A DNA stretch of 64,000 nucleotides from an uncultured Veillonella sp. (lineage in GTDB: Bacteria; Bacillota; Negativicutes; Veillonellales; Veillonellaceae). A model generated the notes under the pieces. It saw only the letters and a list, made by a program, of their open reading frames with translations. It searched no databases and was not told the DNA's origin. Position numbers and translations under genes: made by a program. The stretch spans positions 1-64,000 of the forward strand of contig NZ_CAKPTN010000001.1 in NCBI RefSeq assembly GCF_934190855.1. Reading direction: 5' to 3'. Shown here piece after piece: positions 1-9,005 of the stretch (within the stretch, counting starts at the first letter, position 1; each line of letters begins with the position of its first letter).

Positions 1-72
1 CCTCAATTCCAAGGTGCTTAATTTTAGTAACTAGTTATACTTAAGAAAAAACTTAATTATATAACTCAAATG

Positions 73-104
73 AAAGGTTATCCTGTATGGGATAGCCTTT
101 TTAG
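73..104 (+). terminator. Intrinsic terminator of an upstream gene outside the window
   Basis: A stem of about 11 bp (AAAGGTTATCC pairing with GGATAGCCTTT, one G-U pair) with a short loop is followed by a T-run. It probably ends a gene that lies left of the window. No coding region is seen in the first 220 bases. Confidence 0.7.
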
Positions 105-222
105 TTTGCCATAAATTTATTTCTATAGTGAAAGCTAACAAACCTCATATTACTAGATATGTATTTTGTGTTATACTTTCATATAGAATAATATCGAATT
201 AAGAGAAGGCTAGTCGCATATT

Positions 223-1281
223 ATGTTCGGACTAGAGATTAAAATGAAAGATAACTCAGTATTACCTATAGAGGAACAATTAAATAGATTTCTGCAACCC
301 AAATGTTTAATCCCTGGTGGTCTAGGATTGTGGGAGGTTTATTTCCGCAAGATTTGCACGGCTTGGGGCGAGATTGATGGTGAAATCCGACCACAGCATA
401 TCATATTCTCCGCCGATAATGGTTGTAATATGGAAGGCTATGTAGGGTATAATTACGAGGTGACGCAGAAACAATCCCGTAATATGCTCTTAGGTCGTTC
501 ATCGGCAACGCAATTTTGTAATTTTAACAACATTCCCTATGAGGTCGTCGATGTAGGTATTGCCTCAGATGACGGCATCGGTGTGGATCGCAAAGTAGCG
601 AAAGGGACAAAGAATATATTAACTCATCCTGCTATGACTGAGGATGAGTTTAATAGTGCCTTTCAAGCAGGCTATGAAAGAGTACAACATTATGTAGAGC
701 AAGGGATAAATCTATTTTCCTTTGGTGAAATGGGGCTGGGAAATACGACGACCTCTGCTTGTGTGTTGTCTGCATTGACTGGAGCTAATCCCACTAAAAC
801 TGTAGGTCCTGGTTCTTGGCCAGATAAACCAGATTTGATGAAGCGTAAAATTGACTTTGTCCGTTCTGTATTAGATACACATAAGGATAGTATTGTTGCT
901 GAAAGTGAACCTGACAGAGTTTGTAGAATTGTAGCCCATGTAGGGGGCTTTGATATTGCTGCTATTCTTGGGGCTATGCTAGCTTGTGTAGATTTTAAAA
1001 AGCCTTTTGTTATTGATGGTTTTATTACCGCTGTAGCAGCAGCTTGTGCAGTACGCATGAACGCGCGCATTACAGACTATGCATTGCCGTCACATCATTC
1101 CCGCGAAAAAGGTACAGAGCTGGCATTGGCTGAGGTGGGGATTACACAAGATATGGTACCTATTCAAGCCCAAATGTCGATGGGGGAAGGTACAGGGGCT
1201 ATTTTGATGGTACAAATGCTCAAAACTACTCAGCATATGTTTGTACATGTAGGTACCTTTGCAGATTTGATGAAATTATAA
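223..1281 (+). CDS. cobT: CobT-like nicotinate-nucleotide:base phosphoribosyltransferase (copy 1)
   Basis: The family transfers phosphoribose from nicotinate mononucleotide to the lower-ligand base of cobamides. The signature FGEMGLGNTTTS lies at residues 167-178, and the GEGTGA motif carries the presumed catalytic Glu322. Differences from textbook CobT: the usual D-H-G motif reads ADNG near residue 66, and the GxGTG loop reads GPGSWPDKP, losing a glycine and the following acidic pair. It is homologous along its whole length to the CobT-like gene inside the pdu operon. The Negativicute phenol/cresol enzymes ArsA and ArsB are CobT homologues, so the true substrate may be a phenolic. Start is uncertain: ATG 223 has AGAAGG about 14 bases upstream, while ATG 244 would match the N-terminus of the paralogue better. 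The next gene follows after 9 bases. Confidence 0.82.
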   Translation: MFGLEIKMKDNSVLPIEEQLNRFLQPKCLIPGGLGLWEVYFRKICTAWGEIDGEIRPQHIIFSADNGCNMEGYVGYNYEVTQKQSRNMLLGRSSATQFCNFNNIPYEVVDVGIASDDGIGVDRKVAKGTKNILTHPAMTEDEFNSAFQAGYERVQHYVEQGINLFSFGEMGLGNTTTSACVLSALTGANPTKTVGPGSWPDKPDLMKRKIDFVRSVLDTHKDSIVAESEPDRVCRIVAHVGGFDIAAILGAMLACVDFKKPFVIDGFITAVAAACAVRMNARITDYALPSHHSREKGTELALAEVGITQDMVPIQAQMSMGEGTGAILMVQMLKTTQHMFVHVGTFADLMKL

Positions 1282-1290
1282 GGAGGAAGA

Positions 1291-2604
1291 ATGGAAATAA
1301 ATAAATACTTTAATATACATTTTGAGCGAGCTGATGATGCAACTATCTCTAAAAGGTTGATAGGTGGGGCTAAGATCAAGGGACCTGCGTTGGTTATCCT
1401 GATCCTCTCCATATTTATCGCCTCTATTGGGTTGAATATGAATAGTACGGCAGTTGTTATTGGTGCTATGCTTATATCGCCGTTGATGGGACCTATTTTA
1501 GCAATTGGCTTTGGCTTCGCTACGCTTAATTTTACAGTTGCGAAGAGTGGTATTTTAAGATTGTCCGTACAGATTATGATTGCTGTTTTGGCATCTGCTT
1601 TATATTTTTATATTTCCCCCGTTCAGACGGCTACATCTGAACTATTAGCGCGTACAGAACCGAATATTTTTGATGTATTCATTGCTATATTTGGTGGGTT
1701 AGCTGGGATTATTGGGCAAACGCGTAAGACCTTAGATAATGTTATACCAGGGGTTGCGATTGCAACTGCACTTATGCCACCACTATGTACGGCAGGATAT
1801 GGACTTGCTAGTGGAAATTGGACCTATTTCTTTGGGGCTAGTTATTTATTCTTTATAAATGCATTCTTTATCTTCTTTGCAGCTTTTATTGTTTTAAAGG
1901 GTGTATATCGGTTGCCATTCCATGAACAAGCCGAAGAGCGTATTCGTCGTAATCAGCTAATATTTCTTGTGATTGGTCTTATTATGGCTATACCAAGTAT
2001 TTATGCAGGCTATGATATGACCATCAAGTATTCCGAGTCAAATCATCTAGAGCAGTTTATTAAGAATGATATTAATCAAGACGGACGTCGACAAGTGATT
2101 GATTATTCATTGGATCGGACGAATAAGCTAGTAGACATAGTAGCTATAGGCGCTCCTGTGACTTCAGAGGAGCGAGCCCAGTTGGATGACAAATTACAGA
2201 AGGATGATTACTTGCAGCCTTATACATTACGATTTGTTACTAGCGTAGATGAGAAAAAATCTACTACGGATAAGGTGAACTCGAATAAATCTTCAGAGAA
2301 TCTTGAAAAATATAAAAACTTGAGTAATCTGTACCAGCCGACTTATGAACTAGTAAGTGAAACTATAAATACTATGAAAACGACAGAAGCTGAAGCAAAG
2401 GCGTTATTCCCGTTTGTAAGCAAAGTGGAAGGCATGCCTTTGATAGATAATTTAGAACAGCCTAAAGCGAATCGCTATATGGTGATTATCCATACCACGT
2501 CCACTGTATCTGATGCAGATTTGGAACGAATAAAAGCTTGGTTAGAGGCTAAATTATCAGCACCTGTAACTATTTCTGTGGAGCAAACAACGTCAACTTT
2601 ATAA
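1291..2604 (+). CDS. DUF389 / TIGR00341-type multi-pass membrane protein
   Basis: The N-terminal half (about residues 25-240) is a run of hydrophobic segments with the family's polar-glycine motifs NSTAVVIGAMLISPLMGP and PGVAIATALMPPLCTAGYG. The C-terminal 190 residues are hydrophilic and probably lie outside the membrane. The biochemical function of the family is not established. A good Shine-Dalgarno (AAGGAGG) precedes ATG, and the gene sits 9 bases after the CobT-like gene, so the two are probably cotranscribed. Nothing in the sequence shows a substrate. Confidence 0.85.
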   Translation: MEINKYFNIHFERADDATISKRLIGGAKIKGPALVILILSIFIASIGLNMNSTAVVIGAMLISPLMGPILAIGFGFATLNFTVAKSGILRLSVQIMIAVLASALYFYISPVQTATSELLARTEPNIFDVFIAIFGGLAGIIGQTRKTLDNVIPGVAIATALMPPLCTAGYGLASGNWTYFFGASYLFFINAFFIFFAAFIVLKGVYRLPFHEQAEERIRRNQLIFLVIGLIMAIPSIYAGYDMTIKYSESNHLEQFIKNDINQDGRRQVIDYSLDRTNKLVDIVAIGAPVTSEERAQLDDKLQKDDYLQPYTLRFVTSVDEKKSTTDKVNSNKSSENLEKYKNLSNLYQPTYELVSETINTMKTTEAEAKALFPFVSKVEGMPLIDNLEQPKANRYMVIIHTTSTVSDADLERIKAWLEAKLSAPVTISVEQTTSTL

Positions 2605-2656
2605 TTGAATCTTTTGATTTTGATTAGATTGTTTATTATATAGAGCGATATGTATA

Positions 2657-2731
2657 ACGGTACTAAGTTTGATTGTACCTATTAGGTATATTACCTAGTA
2701 GTACGGGGAATCATCTTAGTACCGTTTTTAT
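2657..2731 (+). terminator. Terminator-like long-loop inverted repeat
   Basis: Perfect 11-bp arms (ACGGTACTAAG at 2657-2667 and CTTAGTACCGT at 2715-2725) enclose a 47-base loop that contains the small palindrome TACCTATTAGGTA. The right arm runs into TTTTTA, so it probably terminates the DUF389 transcript. The loop is long for a plain terminator, and a regulatory role is possible. Confidence 0.5.
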
Positions 2732-2972
2732 GTACTTAGCATAGCTAAATGTAATTACTCTTATCTTGCTATAGATTAAGGTTATATTAATTGATGTATA
2801 AAATCTATTATACGAGTGGGAATTAAATTGTTATACTTACTACATCGAAATTATTGAATAACTAATTGTAGATAGGTGATAAGAATATATAGCTTTTAAA
2901 ATATCTACGAATGTTGTATACGTATGAGTCCTCGTCAGAGATGTAGGCTTTCATCTTAGATAGGAGGATTAC

Positions 2973-3806
2973 ATGAAAAAATGGTTAGCATTAGCAGCGA
3001 CGGCCGTATTGGGCGCGTCCTTATTAATTAGTGGTTGTGGTTCTTCCACAAACAACGCAAGCTCCAGCGGTGCTGGTAGCTCTAAAGCAGAGGTATTAAA
3101 AGTAGCAGCAAACCCAGTACCTCATGCTGAAATTTTGAATCAAATTAAGCCATTATTGGCTAAAGAAGGTGTAGATCTTCAAGTTATTGAGTTTACAGAT
3201 TATATCCAACCAAACATGGCATTGTCTAGTAAAGAAGTCGATGCAAACTTTTTCGCTAATGTGCCTTACCAAAATAACTTCAATAAAGATCATGGTACAA
3301 ACTTCGTAAGCTTTGCACCAGTTCACATTGAACCATTGGCGATTTACTCTCAAAAAATTAAAGATTTGAAAGACTTGCCAAATGGCGCAAAAGTAGCAAT
3401 TCCTTCCGACCCAACAAACAGTGCTCGTGCACTTCTCTTGTTGCAAAGTGCAGGTCTTGTAACGTTGAAAGACCCAACTGGTTTGACTAATACTCCATTT
3501 GATGTGACTAGCAACCCTAAAAACATCCAAATTACTGAGTTAGAAGCAGCTCAAATTCCTCGTTCTATCCAAGACTTAGATGCAGCTGTCATCAATGCTA
3601 ACTATGCATTGCCAGCAGGTCTTAACCCTACAAAAGATGGCTTATTCGTAGAAAAAGCTGACTCTCCATATGCAAATCTTCTTTCCGTTAACCCTGGTGA
3701 TGAAAACAAACCAGCTATCCAAAAATTAGCTAAAGCATTACAATCTCCAGAAGTTAAGAAATTCATCGAAGAACACTACAAAGGGGCCATCATCCCAGCG
3801 TTCTAA
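2973..3806 (+). CDS. metQ: MetQ/NlpA-family substrate-binding lipoprotein
   Basis: A type II signal peptide with lipobox LISGC puts the lipidated cysteine at residue 22, so the protein is membrane-anchored. The mature part has NlpA/MetQ features: VAANPVPHAEIL at the start, FTDYIQPNMAL, VDANFFANVPY, AIPSDPTNSARAL and the AAQIPRS segment. Members deliver methionine or related compounds to a MetNI ABC transporter. No ATPase or permease gene is adjacent, so its partner must be elsewhere. A strong AGGAGG precedes ATG. I see no SAM riboswitch or T-box in the 370-base upstream gap. Length (277 aa) is usual for the family. Methionine specificity is inferred. Confidence 0.85.
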   Translation: MKKWLALAATAVLGASLLISGCGSSTNNASSSGAGSSKAEVLKVAANPVPHAEILNQIKPLLAKEGVDLQVIEFTDYIQPNMALSSKEVDANFFANVPYQNNFNKDHGTNFVSFAPVHIEPLAIYSQKIKDLKDLPNGAKVAIPSDPTNSARALLLLQSAGLVTLKDPTGLTNTPFDVTSNPKNIQITELEAAQIPRSIQDLDAAVINANYALPAGLNPTKDGLFVEKADSPYANLLSVNPGDENKPAIQKLAKALQSPEVKKFIEEHYKGAIIPAF

Positions 3807-3892
3807 TCAAATGAATGGTTAATAACATAAATTGAAGCGTTAATAACATAGTATATTTCACAAAACATCTCCTCAGATTAACTCTCTAATAC

Positions 3893-3930
3893 AAAAAAGA
3901 CGTAACACCATTTGGTGTTACGTCTTTTTG
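3893..3930. terminator. Bidirectional terminator between metQ and pocR
   Basis: AAAAAGACGTAACACC and its complement GGTGTTACGTCTTTTT surround a 4-base loop. The A-run on one side and the T-run on the other suit termination of both converging genes. Confidence 0.85.
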
Positions 3931-3949
3931 TTATTACTTGATTGGTGCA

Positions 3950-4840
3950 TTACGCATCAATTGGTTTTGCATATTTTTTTCTGTACGAATGAGGGGTTTC
4001 TGTAGTAGCCATTTTAAAGATCTTACAGAAGTAACTCGTTCTGTTATATCCCAAGGTTTTACTGATTTGATTGACTGTTAATTGGGAATAGACCAACAAT
4101 TTTTTTGCTTCTTGCATACGAAGTAGTGTTATATACTGCACTACTGAAAGTCCTGTATCATCCTTAAAAATCTTAGAGAAATAGGACTCGCTTAAATGAA
4201 TATGTTCCGAAATCCGCCTGAGCGACACTCGTTTGCTCAGGTTTTTTTCTATGTATAATATAGCTTTCCTGATTTCTGGACGATTAATAGGCTGCTCTGA
4301 CTCGACAAAGTCTGGTAATTGTTCATATGGTAGTTCTTCCGCCACTGAATCGTTGAATGGGAAGTAATGTTCCACTAAGATTCGTAATACCTTTGTAGCA
4401 CTGTAAATTTGTTCTGCTGTAAGAACGGGTAATGCCTGATATAATGCGCGAAGCTTAGTGTCTTCGTGCCAATCTGTCTGAGTAGGTAAAATCGGCTTAA
4501 TCGTAGTATCCTCTGTTTTCGTTTGCCCTGCCATGATAAAGCCTAAGATGGCTCCCTCTTTCATAACGGGAACGGAAAAATCTATGAGCCCCATGTGACA
4601 GCGATAAGGGCAAGAGGATAGCTCTTTTGTCGCATCGAGTCCTCCATATAGATCACATTGATTGCAGCGCTTAGCATAGGTTGGGTTTCGTCTTACTACC
4701 TTGCAGAAAGGGGAAAAGTTATATTCTTGAGATAACACTTTTCCACGATTATTGACGAAAATAGCTGCAATTTTTGTTATGTTTGTGAAATCTCGCATGA
4801 TTTCGTTGATAAGTTTAGTATCTTCCCGAGTACAAATCAT
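3950..4840 (-). CDS. pocR: PocR-type AraC-family activator of the pdu locus
   Basis: The N-terminal half matches the PocR sensory domain, with a cluster of conserved cysteines (RCNQC, then SCPYRCHMG) and the FIMAGQ segment. The C-terminal ~100 residues form two AraC helix-turn-helix units (RRISEHIHLSESYFSKIFK, then VNQISKTLGYNRTSYFCKIF). In Salmonella, PocR activates the pdu and cob operons in response to 1,2-propanediol, and position and domain make the same role likely here. I chose ATG 4840, preceded by GGAG at 8 bases. An upstream in-frame GTG at 4858 lacks a ribosome site. It is divergent from the pdu genes across a 524-base gap. Confidence 0.88.
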   Translation of the reverse strand: MICTREDTKLINEIMRDFTNITKIAAIFVNNRGKVLSQEYNFSPFCKVVRRNPTYAKRCNQCDLYGGLDATKELSSCPYRCHMGLIDFSVPVMKEGAILGFIMAGQTKTEDTTIKPILPTQTDWHEDTKLRALYQALPVLTAEQIYSATKVLRILVEHYFPFNDSVAEELPYEQLPDFVESEQPINRPEIRKAILYIEKNLSKRVSLRRISEHIHLSESYFSKIFKDDTGLSVVQYITLLRMQEAKKLLVYSQLTVNQISKTLGYNRTSYFCKIFKMATTETPHSYRKKYAKPIDA

Positions 4841-5065
4841 AGTGAAATCTCCAATCACAAATGTGCTAAGAGGTCTAGTAAGCTCACCGCTATAATCGCT
4901 TTACTTGCTCTCTATTTAGTGGGCTTGCTCATAAACCTAAGAAAAGAGAAAAGTGACATGCCACTTGAAATTCATATACTTATAACTCTACGTTATTACT
5001 AATACATATTCTCCTATATATGTATAAGTATAACAGGATTGTGGCATTTTTGTAATAGAAAAATC

Positions 5066-5114
5066 GTATTTTACGAATACACATAAAAAAGTTGTATTAC
5101 AGAATTTTTATAAT
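5066..5114 (+). promoter_or_regulatory. Candidate PocR-dependent pdu promoter
   Basis: Two related direct repeats (GTATTTTACGAAT at 5066 and GTATTACAGAAT at 5094) are 28 bases apart and lie just upstream of TATAAT at 5109-5114. No good -35 hexamer sits at the right distance, as expected for an AraC-type activated promoter. The assignment is inference from position and repeat structure. Confidence 0.4.
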
Positions 5115-5210
5115 AAAGGTAGAAAAACCCTTATATTACATATATTTAGAAAGGATTGAGCCCAATGGACAGTGACTGAATAGCAAGGCATGCTCTATAA
5201 AATTATATGG

Positions 5211-5332
5211 TGTACAGGGAATATCGTTGCATATATATGAAAAATAAATGAAACGATAAAAAGCGATATAAGGCGACTTAAAACAATATCAGGAGATATA
5301 GCATAACATACAGCAACATACATTCCTGTACA
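5211..5332 (+). ncRNA. Candidate structured 5' leader RNA of the pdu operon
   Basis: TGTACAGGGAAT (5211-5222) can pair with ATTCCTGTACA (5322-5332), giving 11 pairs with one bulged G as a closing stem. Inside are TATCGTT/AACGATA (5222-5228 with 5252-5258) and GATAT/ATATC around AAG-GCGA-CTT near 5265-5290. The structure ends about 20 bases before the pduB ribosome site. It has none of the conserved B12-riboswitch boxes I can recognise. This is read by eye and not folded. Confidence 0.35.
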
Positions 5333-5364
5333 AAGATACTTTCATTACACGTATGGAGGGTATT

Positions 5365-6066
5365 ATGGCGACAACATGTGGATTAACTGAATTTGTAGGG
5401 ACTAGCAAAACTGGTGATACTATAGGTCTCGTAATTGCTAATGTAGATCAACAAGTATTAGATGCGATGCAATTGAAGAAAAAATATCGTTCTATCGGTA
5501 TTTTAGGTGCACGTACTGGTGCAGGTCCTCATATTATGGCAGCTGACGAAGCAGTAAAAGCGACAAATACTGAAATCGTTAGCATTGAATTACCTCGTGA
5601 TACTAAAGGTGGCGCAGGTCACGGTTCTCTTATCATCTTTGGTGGTGATGATGTATCCGATGTAAAACGCGCTATTGAAGTGGCATTAGCTGAAGTGGAA
5701 CGCACCTTTGGCGATGTATACGCAAACGATGCTGGTCATCTTGAGTTGCAATATACAGCACGTGCTAGCCATGCAGTAAATGCAGCATTTGGTGCTCCTG
5801 AAGGTAAAGCATTTGGCCTTATTGTAGGTGCTCCTGCAGCTATTGGTGTAGTGATGGCCGATGTAGCTGTTAAATCTGCTAACGTTGATGTAATTGGTTA
5901 TGCATCTCCTTCTGCAGGCACAAGCAATTCTAACGAAGTTATCTTACAGATTTCTGGCGATTCTGGGGCTGTACGACAAGCGGTTATTTCTGCTCGTGAA
6001 GTAGGTAAAAAATTACTAGGTACGATGGGTGACGAACCAGTGAACGGAGCCCCTTCCTATATCTAA
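5365..6066 (+). CDS. pduB: PduB short form, tandem-domain BMC shell protein
   Basis: This is a double-BMC-domain (trimeric) shell protein of the PduB group; key stretches are LTEFVGTSKTGDTIGLVIAN and the second-domain GAPAAIGVVMADVAVKSANV. I chose ATG 5365 because GGAGGG (5355-5360) precedes it; the ATG at 5353 overlaps that site. It therefore matches the length of the Salmonella short product PduB' (233 aa) and lacks the N-terminal helical extension. An in-frame TAG at 5299 leaves no room for one. It heads the pdu operon directly before the dehydratase. A long PduB is encoded further downstream. Confidence 0.93.
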   Translation: MATTCGLTEFVGTSKTGDTIGLVIANVDQQVLDAMQLKKKYRSIGILGARTGAGPHIMAADEAVKATNTEIVSIELPRDTKGGAGHGSLIIFGGDDVSDVKRAIEVALAEVERTFGDVYANDAGHLELQYTARASHAVNAAFGAPEGKAFGLIVGAPAAIGVVMADVAVKSANVDVIGYASPSAGTSNSNEVILQISGDSGAVRQAVISAREVGKKLLGTMGDEPVNGAPSYI

Positions 6067-6087
6067 TCTGAAAGGATGGTATGCCCT

Positions 6088-7749
6088 ATGAAATCAAAAC
6101 GTTTTGAAGTCTTAAGTCAACGTCCTGTTAATCAGGATGGTTATGTAAAGGAATGGGTAGAGGAAGGTTTTATAGCTATGGAATCTCCCCAAGATCCAAA
6201 GCCTAGTCTCAAAATCGAAGGCGGCCGCATCGTTGAACTCGATGGTAAACGCCGTGAAGATTTTGACCTTATCGATACATTTATTGCAAATTATGGTATT
6301 GTTCTCGACGGTGCTCCACAAGCGATGGCAATGGATTCAAAAGACATTGCTAATATGATGCTTACCCCTTCAGTACCTCGTGAAGAGATCGTTAAGATTT
6401 GTAAATCTATTACTCCCGCAAAAATGCTAGAAGTTGTTTGCTCCATGAACGTTGTTGAGATGATGCAATGTATGCAAAAAATGCGTGCTCGTCGCACAAT
6501 GGCTAACCAAGCTCATGTAACAAACGTAAATGACAATCCAGTACAAATCGCTGCGGATGCTGCAGAAGGTGCACTTCGTGGGTTTGCGGAAGAAGAAACA
6601 ACAGTAGCCGTTGCTCGTTATGCACCACTTAATGCGATTAGCTTACTCGTAGGCTCTCAATGTGGTCGACCAGGCGTATTGACTCAATGCTCCTTGGAAG
6701 AAGCAACAGAATTAGAACTTGGTATGCGCGGTTTCACAGCTTATGCAGAAACCATTTCCGTATATGGTACAGAAGACGTATTTACCGATGGTGATGACAC
6801 ACCTTGGTCTAAAGGCTTCTTAGCATCTGCTTATGCATCTCGTGGTCTTAAAATGCGCTTTACTTCTGGTACAGGCTCTGAAGTACAAATGGGCCAAGCA
6901 GAAGGTAAATCCATGTTGTACCTTGAAATCCGCTGCCTATACATTACAAAAGGCGCTGGTGTACAAGGTATTCAAAATGGCTCTGTAAGCTGTATCGGCA
7001 TTCCAGCAGCCGTACCTTCTGGTATCCGCGCTGTATTGGCAGAAAACCTTGTAGCAGCCATGCTCGACCTAGAATGTGCATCTAGTAATGACCAAACATT
7101 TAGTCATTCTGACTTGCGTAGAACAGCACGTACATTGATGCAATTTGCACCTGGTACTGACTTCATCTGCTCCGGTTATAGCTCTACACCAAACTATGAC
7201 AACATGTTTGCTGGTTCTAACTGGGATGCAGAGGACTATGATGATTGGACAGTTATCCAACGTGACCTCAAGGTAAATGGCGGTCTTATTCCTGCTCGCG
7301 AAGAAGAAGTTGTAGCGGTTCGTAATAAAGCGGCTCGTGCATTACAAGCTTTATTCAAAGCATTAGGCTTGCCTCCAATTACAGATCAAGAGGTAGAGGC
7401 TGCTACGTATGCTAATGGCTCTAAAGATATGCCTCCTCGCGATAAGGTTGCAGATATTAAAGCAGCTCAAGACTTGTTAAACCGCGGTGTTACAGGCGTT
7501 GACTTCGTAAAAGGCTTAGCTAAAGAAGGTCACCCTGATGTAGCACAAAGTGTTTTGAATTTATTGAAACAAAAAATCTCCGGCGATTACTTACAAACAT
7601 CGGCCATCTTTGATCGTGATTTCAACGTTATCTCCGCGATTAACAATAGAAATGACTATCAAGGTGTTGGCACAGGGTATCGTGTGGAAGGTGAAGATTG
7701 GGAACGTATTAAAGATATTCCAAACGCCATTGATCCACGGGATATATAA
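6088..7749 (+). CDS. pduC: Propanediol dehydratase large subunit
   Basis: The alpha subunit of adenosylcobalamin-dependent diol dehydratase holds the substrate in a TIM barrel. The N-terminus MKSKRFEVLSQRPVNQDGYV and the region around DGDDTPWSKGFLASAYASRG are characteristic. The 553-residue length agrees with family members (about 554). ATG 6088 is preferred because AAAGGATGG lies upstream; ATG 6076 falls within that site. With PduD and PduE it forms the enzyme converting 1,2-propanediol to propionaldehyde. Glycerol could be an alternative substrate, since glycerol dehydratases are close relatives, but the neighbours favour propanediol. Confidence 0.96.
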   Translation: MKSKRFEVLSQRPVNQDGYVKEWVEEGFIAMESPQDPKPSLKIEGGRIVELDGKRREDFDLIDTFIANYGIVLDGAPQAMAMDSKDIANMMLTPSVPREEIVKICKSITPAKMLEVVCSMNVVEMMQCMQKMRARRTMANQAHVTNVNDNPVQIAADAAEGALRGFAEEETTVAVARYAPLNAISLLVGSQCGRPGVLTQCSLEEATELELGMRGFTAYAETISVYGTEDVFTDGDDTPWSKGFLASAYASRGLKMRFTSGTGSEVQMGQAEGKSMLYLEIRCLYITKGAGVQGIQNGSVSCIGIPAAVPSGIRAVLAENLVAAMLDLECASSNDQTFSHSDLRRTARTLMQFAPGTDFICSGYSSTPNYDNMFAGSNWDAEDYDDWTVIQRDLKVNGGLIPAREEEVVAVRNKAARALQALFKALGLPPITDQEVEAATYANGSKDMPPRDKVADIKAAQDLLNRGVTGVDFVKGLAKEGHPDVAQSVLNLLKQKISGDYLQTSAIFDRDFNVISAINNRNDYQGVGTGYRVEGEDWERIKDIPNAIDPRDI

Positions 7750-7761
7750 GGAGGTGTCATG

Positions 7762-8445
7762 ATGGCTGAAATTAACAGAGATGTATTACGCTCTATTATC
7801 CTAGACGTTTTACAAGAAATGGGCGGTGTTCATGAGGCGCCACAATTCAAGACTAATGTTGGTGAAAGTGCAGCACCTAGACATGAAGACCCAACTGGTG
7901 ACGATAGCTGGCTACAAACTGGTGGCCCTGCACAACCTGGCACTAGCGCAGATGAAGTAGTGATTGCCGTTGGTCCTGCCTTTGGTCGCAGTCAACGACA
8001 AACTATCGTTGGTGTACCGCATCAAGAGGTAATTCGTCAATTAGTAGCTGGTATCGAAGAAGAAGGCCTTAAAGCTCGTGTGATCCGCGTATACCGTTCC
8101 TCTGACGTAGCGGCTGTAGCCGTTGAAGGTGATTCTATTTCTGGATCCGGTGTATGTATCGGCATTCAATCTAAAGGTACAACCTTGATTCACCAACGGG
8201 ATTTACAACCACTTTCAAACTTGGAATTATTCCCTCAAGCACCGCTATTAACAGCTGAAACATACCGCGCTATCGGTAAAAATGCTGCTAAATACGCTAA
8301 GGGCGAATCCCCAACACCAGTACCAACATTGAACGATCAAATGGCTCGTCCAAAATACCAAGCATTGTCTGCGTTGCTTCACATCAAAGAAACGAAGCAT
8401 GTAGTCAAAGGTAAGCCAGCTGATGAAGTTCGCGTCACTGTATAA
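7762..8445 (+). CDS. pduD: Propanediol dehydratase medium subunit with encapsulation helix
   Basis: The beta subunit binds cobalamin together with PduC. The first ~20 residues ([20 protein letters not shown]) form an amphipathic helix followed by a loose linker, the layout of a Pdu encapsulation peptide that directs enzyme into the shell. The conserved core begins near [15 protein letters not shown] 7762 is best spaced (7 bases) from GGAGG; ATG 7759 is possible. It lies 9-12 bases after pduC. Confidence 0.95.
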   Translation: MAEINRDVLRSIILDVLQEMGGVHEAPQFKTNVGESAAPRHEDPTGDDSWLQTGGPAQPGTSADEVVIAVGPAFGRSQRQTIVGVPHQEVIRQLVAGIEEEGLKARVIRVYRSSDVAAVAVEGDSISGSGVCIGIQSKGTTLIHQRDLQPLSNLELFPQAPLLTAETYRAIGKNAAKYAKGESPTPVPTLNDQMARPKYQALSALLHIKETKHVVKGKPADEVRVTV

Positions 8446-8456
8446 GGAGGTTTACT

Positions 8457-8987
8457 ATGGCTAACGAATTAGAAGCCTTAATTCGGCAGATCGTATCTGA
8501 AATAGAAGGGGCGAAAGGCAGTACAACACAATACTCTACGCCTCATACACCATCTACAACAAATACAGTAGATAGAGTGGTTACAATCGAAGATTATCCG
8601 ATTGCTAAAAAACATCCAGAATGGATTGACCTAGGTCAAGGCCGTGACTTGAGCCATATTACGATGGAAAATGTTATGGCAGGTCACATTACAATGGATG
8701 ATTTGAAAATTTCTCCATCTATTTTGAAAGCTCAAGGTCAAATCGCTAAGGCTGGCGGTCGCGATCAAATTGAACTTAACTTCTCCCGCGCTGCAGAAAT
8801 GACAAAAGTTAGCGATAAACGCTTACTTGAAATGTATAATGCACTTCGTCCATATCGTTCTTCTAAACAAGAACTCTTAGACATTGCTAGCGAACTCGAT
8901 GGTCTAGGTGCTCCAATTTGTGCAAACTTTGTACGAGAAGCTGCAGAAAACTATGAACGTCGTAAAAAGCTGAAAGGTGATAATTAA
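8457..8987 (+). CDS. pduE: Propanediol dehydratase small subunit
   Basis: The gamma subunit of diol dehydratase. The N-terminal NELEALIRQIVSEIEGAKG resembles an encapsulation helix; the core from about residue 45 (DYPIAKKHPEW, LTMDDL-like region, LRPYRSSKQELLDIA) is typical of the subunit. A strong AAGGAGG precedes ATG, and the gene follows pduD by 11 bases. Length (176 aa) is normal. Confidence 0.95.
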   Translation: MANELEALIRQIVSEIEGAKGSTTQYSTPHTPSTTNTVDRVVTIEDYPIAKKHPEWIDLGQGRDLSHITMENVMAGHITMDDLKISPSILKAQGQIAKAGGRDQIELNFSRAAEMTKVSDKRLLEMYNALRPYRSSKQELLDIASELDGLGAPICANFVREAAENYERRKKLKGDN

Positions 8988-9005
8988 CCTATAGGAGATG
9001 TCATT

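Noticed and set aside
223-1281. Genes on the minus strand opposite the CobT-like gene and opposite other long genes
   Set aside because: They lack ribosome sites, overlap well-supported genes fully and show no family motifs.
2605-2972. SAM riboswitch or T-box before metQ
   Set aside because: No T-box sequence (AGGGTGGNACCGCG) and no SAM-I core were seen; the inverted repeat there ends in a T-run and is better explained as the upstream terminator.
4841-5364. Cobalamin riboswitch before the pdu operon
   Set aside because: Expected because of B12-dependent genes, but no B12-box-like conserved segments were found; the foldable leader here is reported separately as an unknown.
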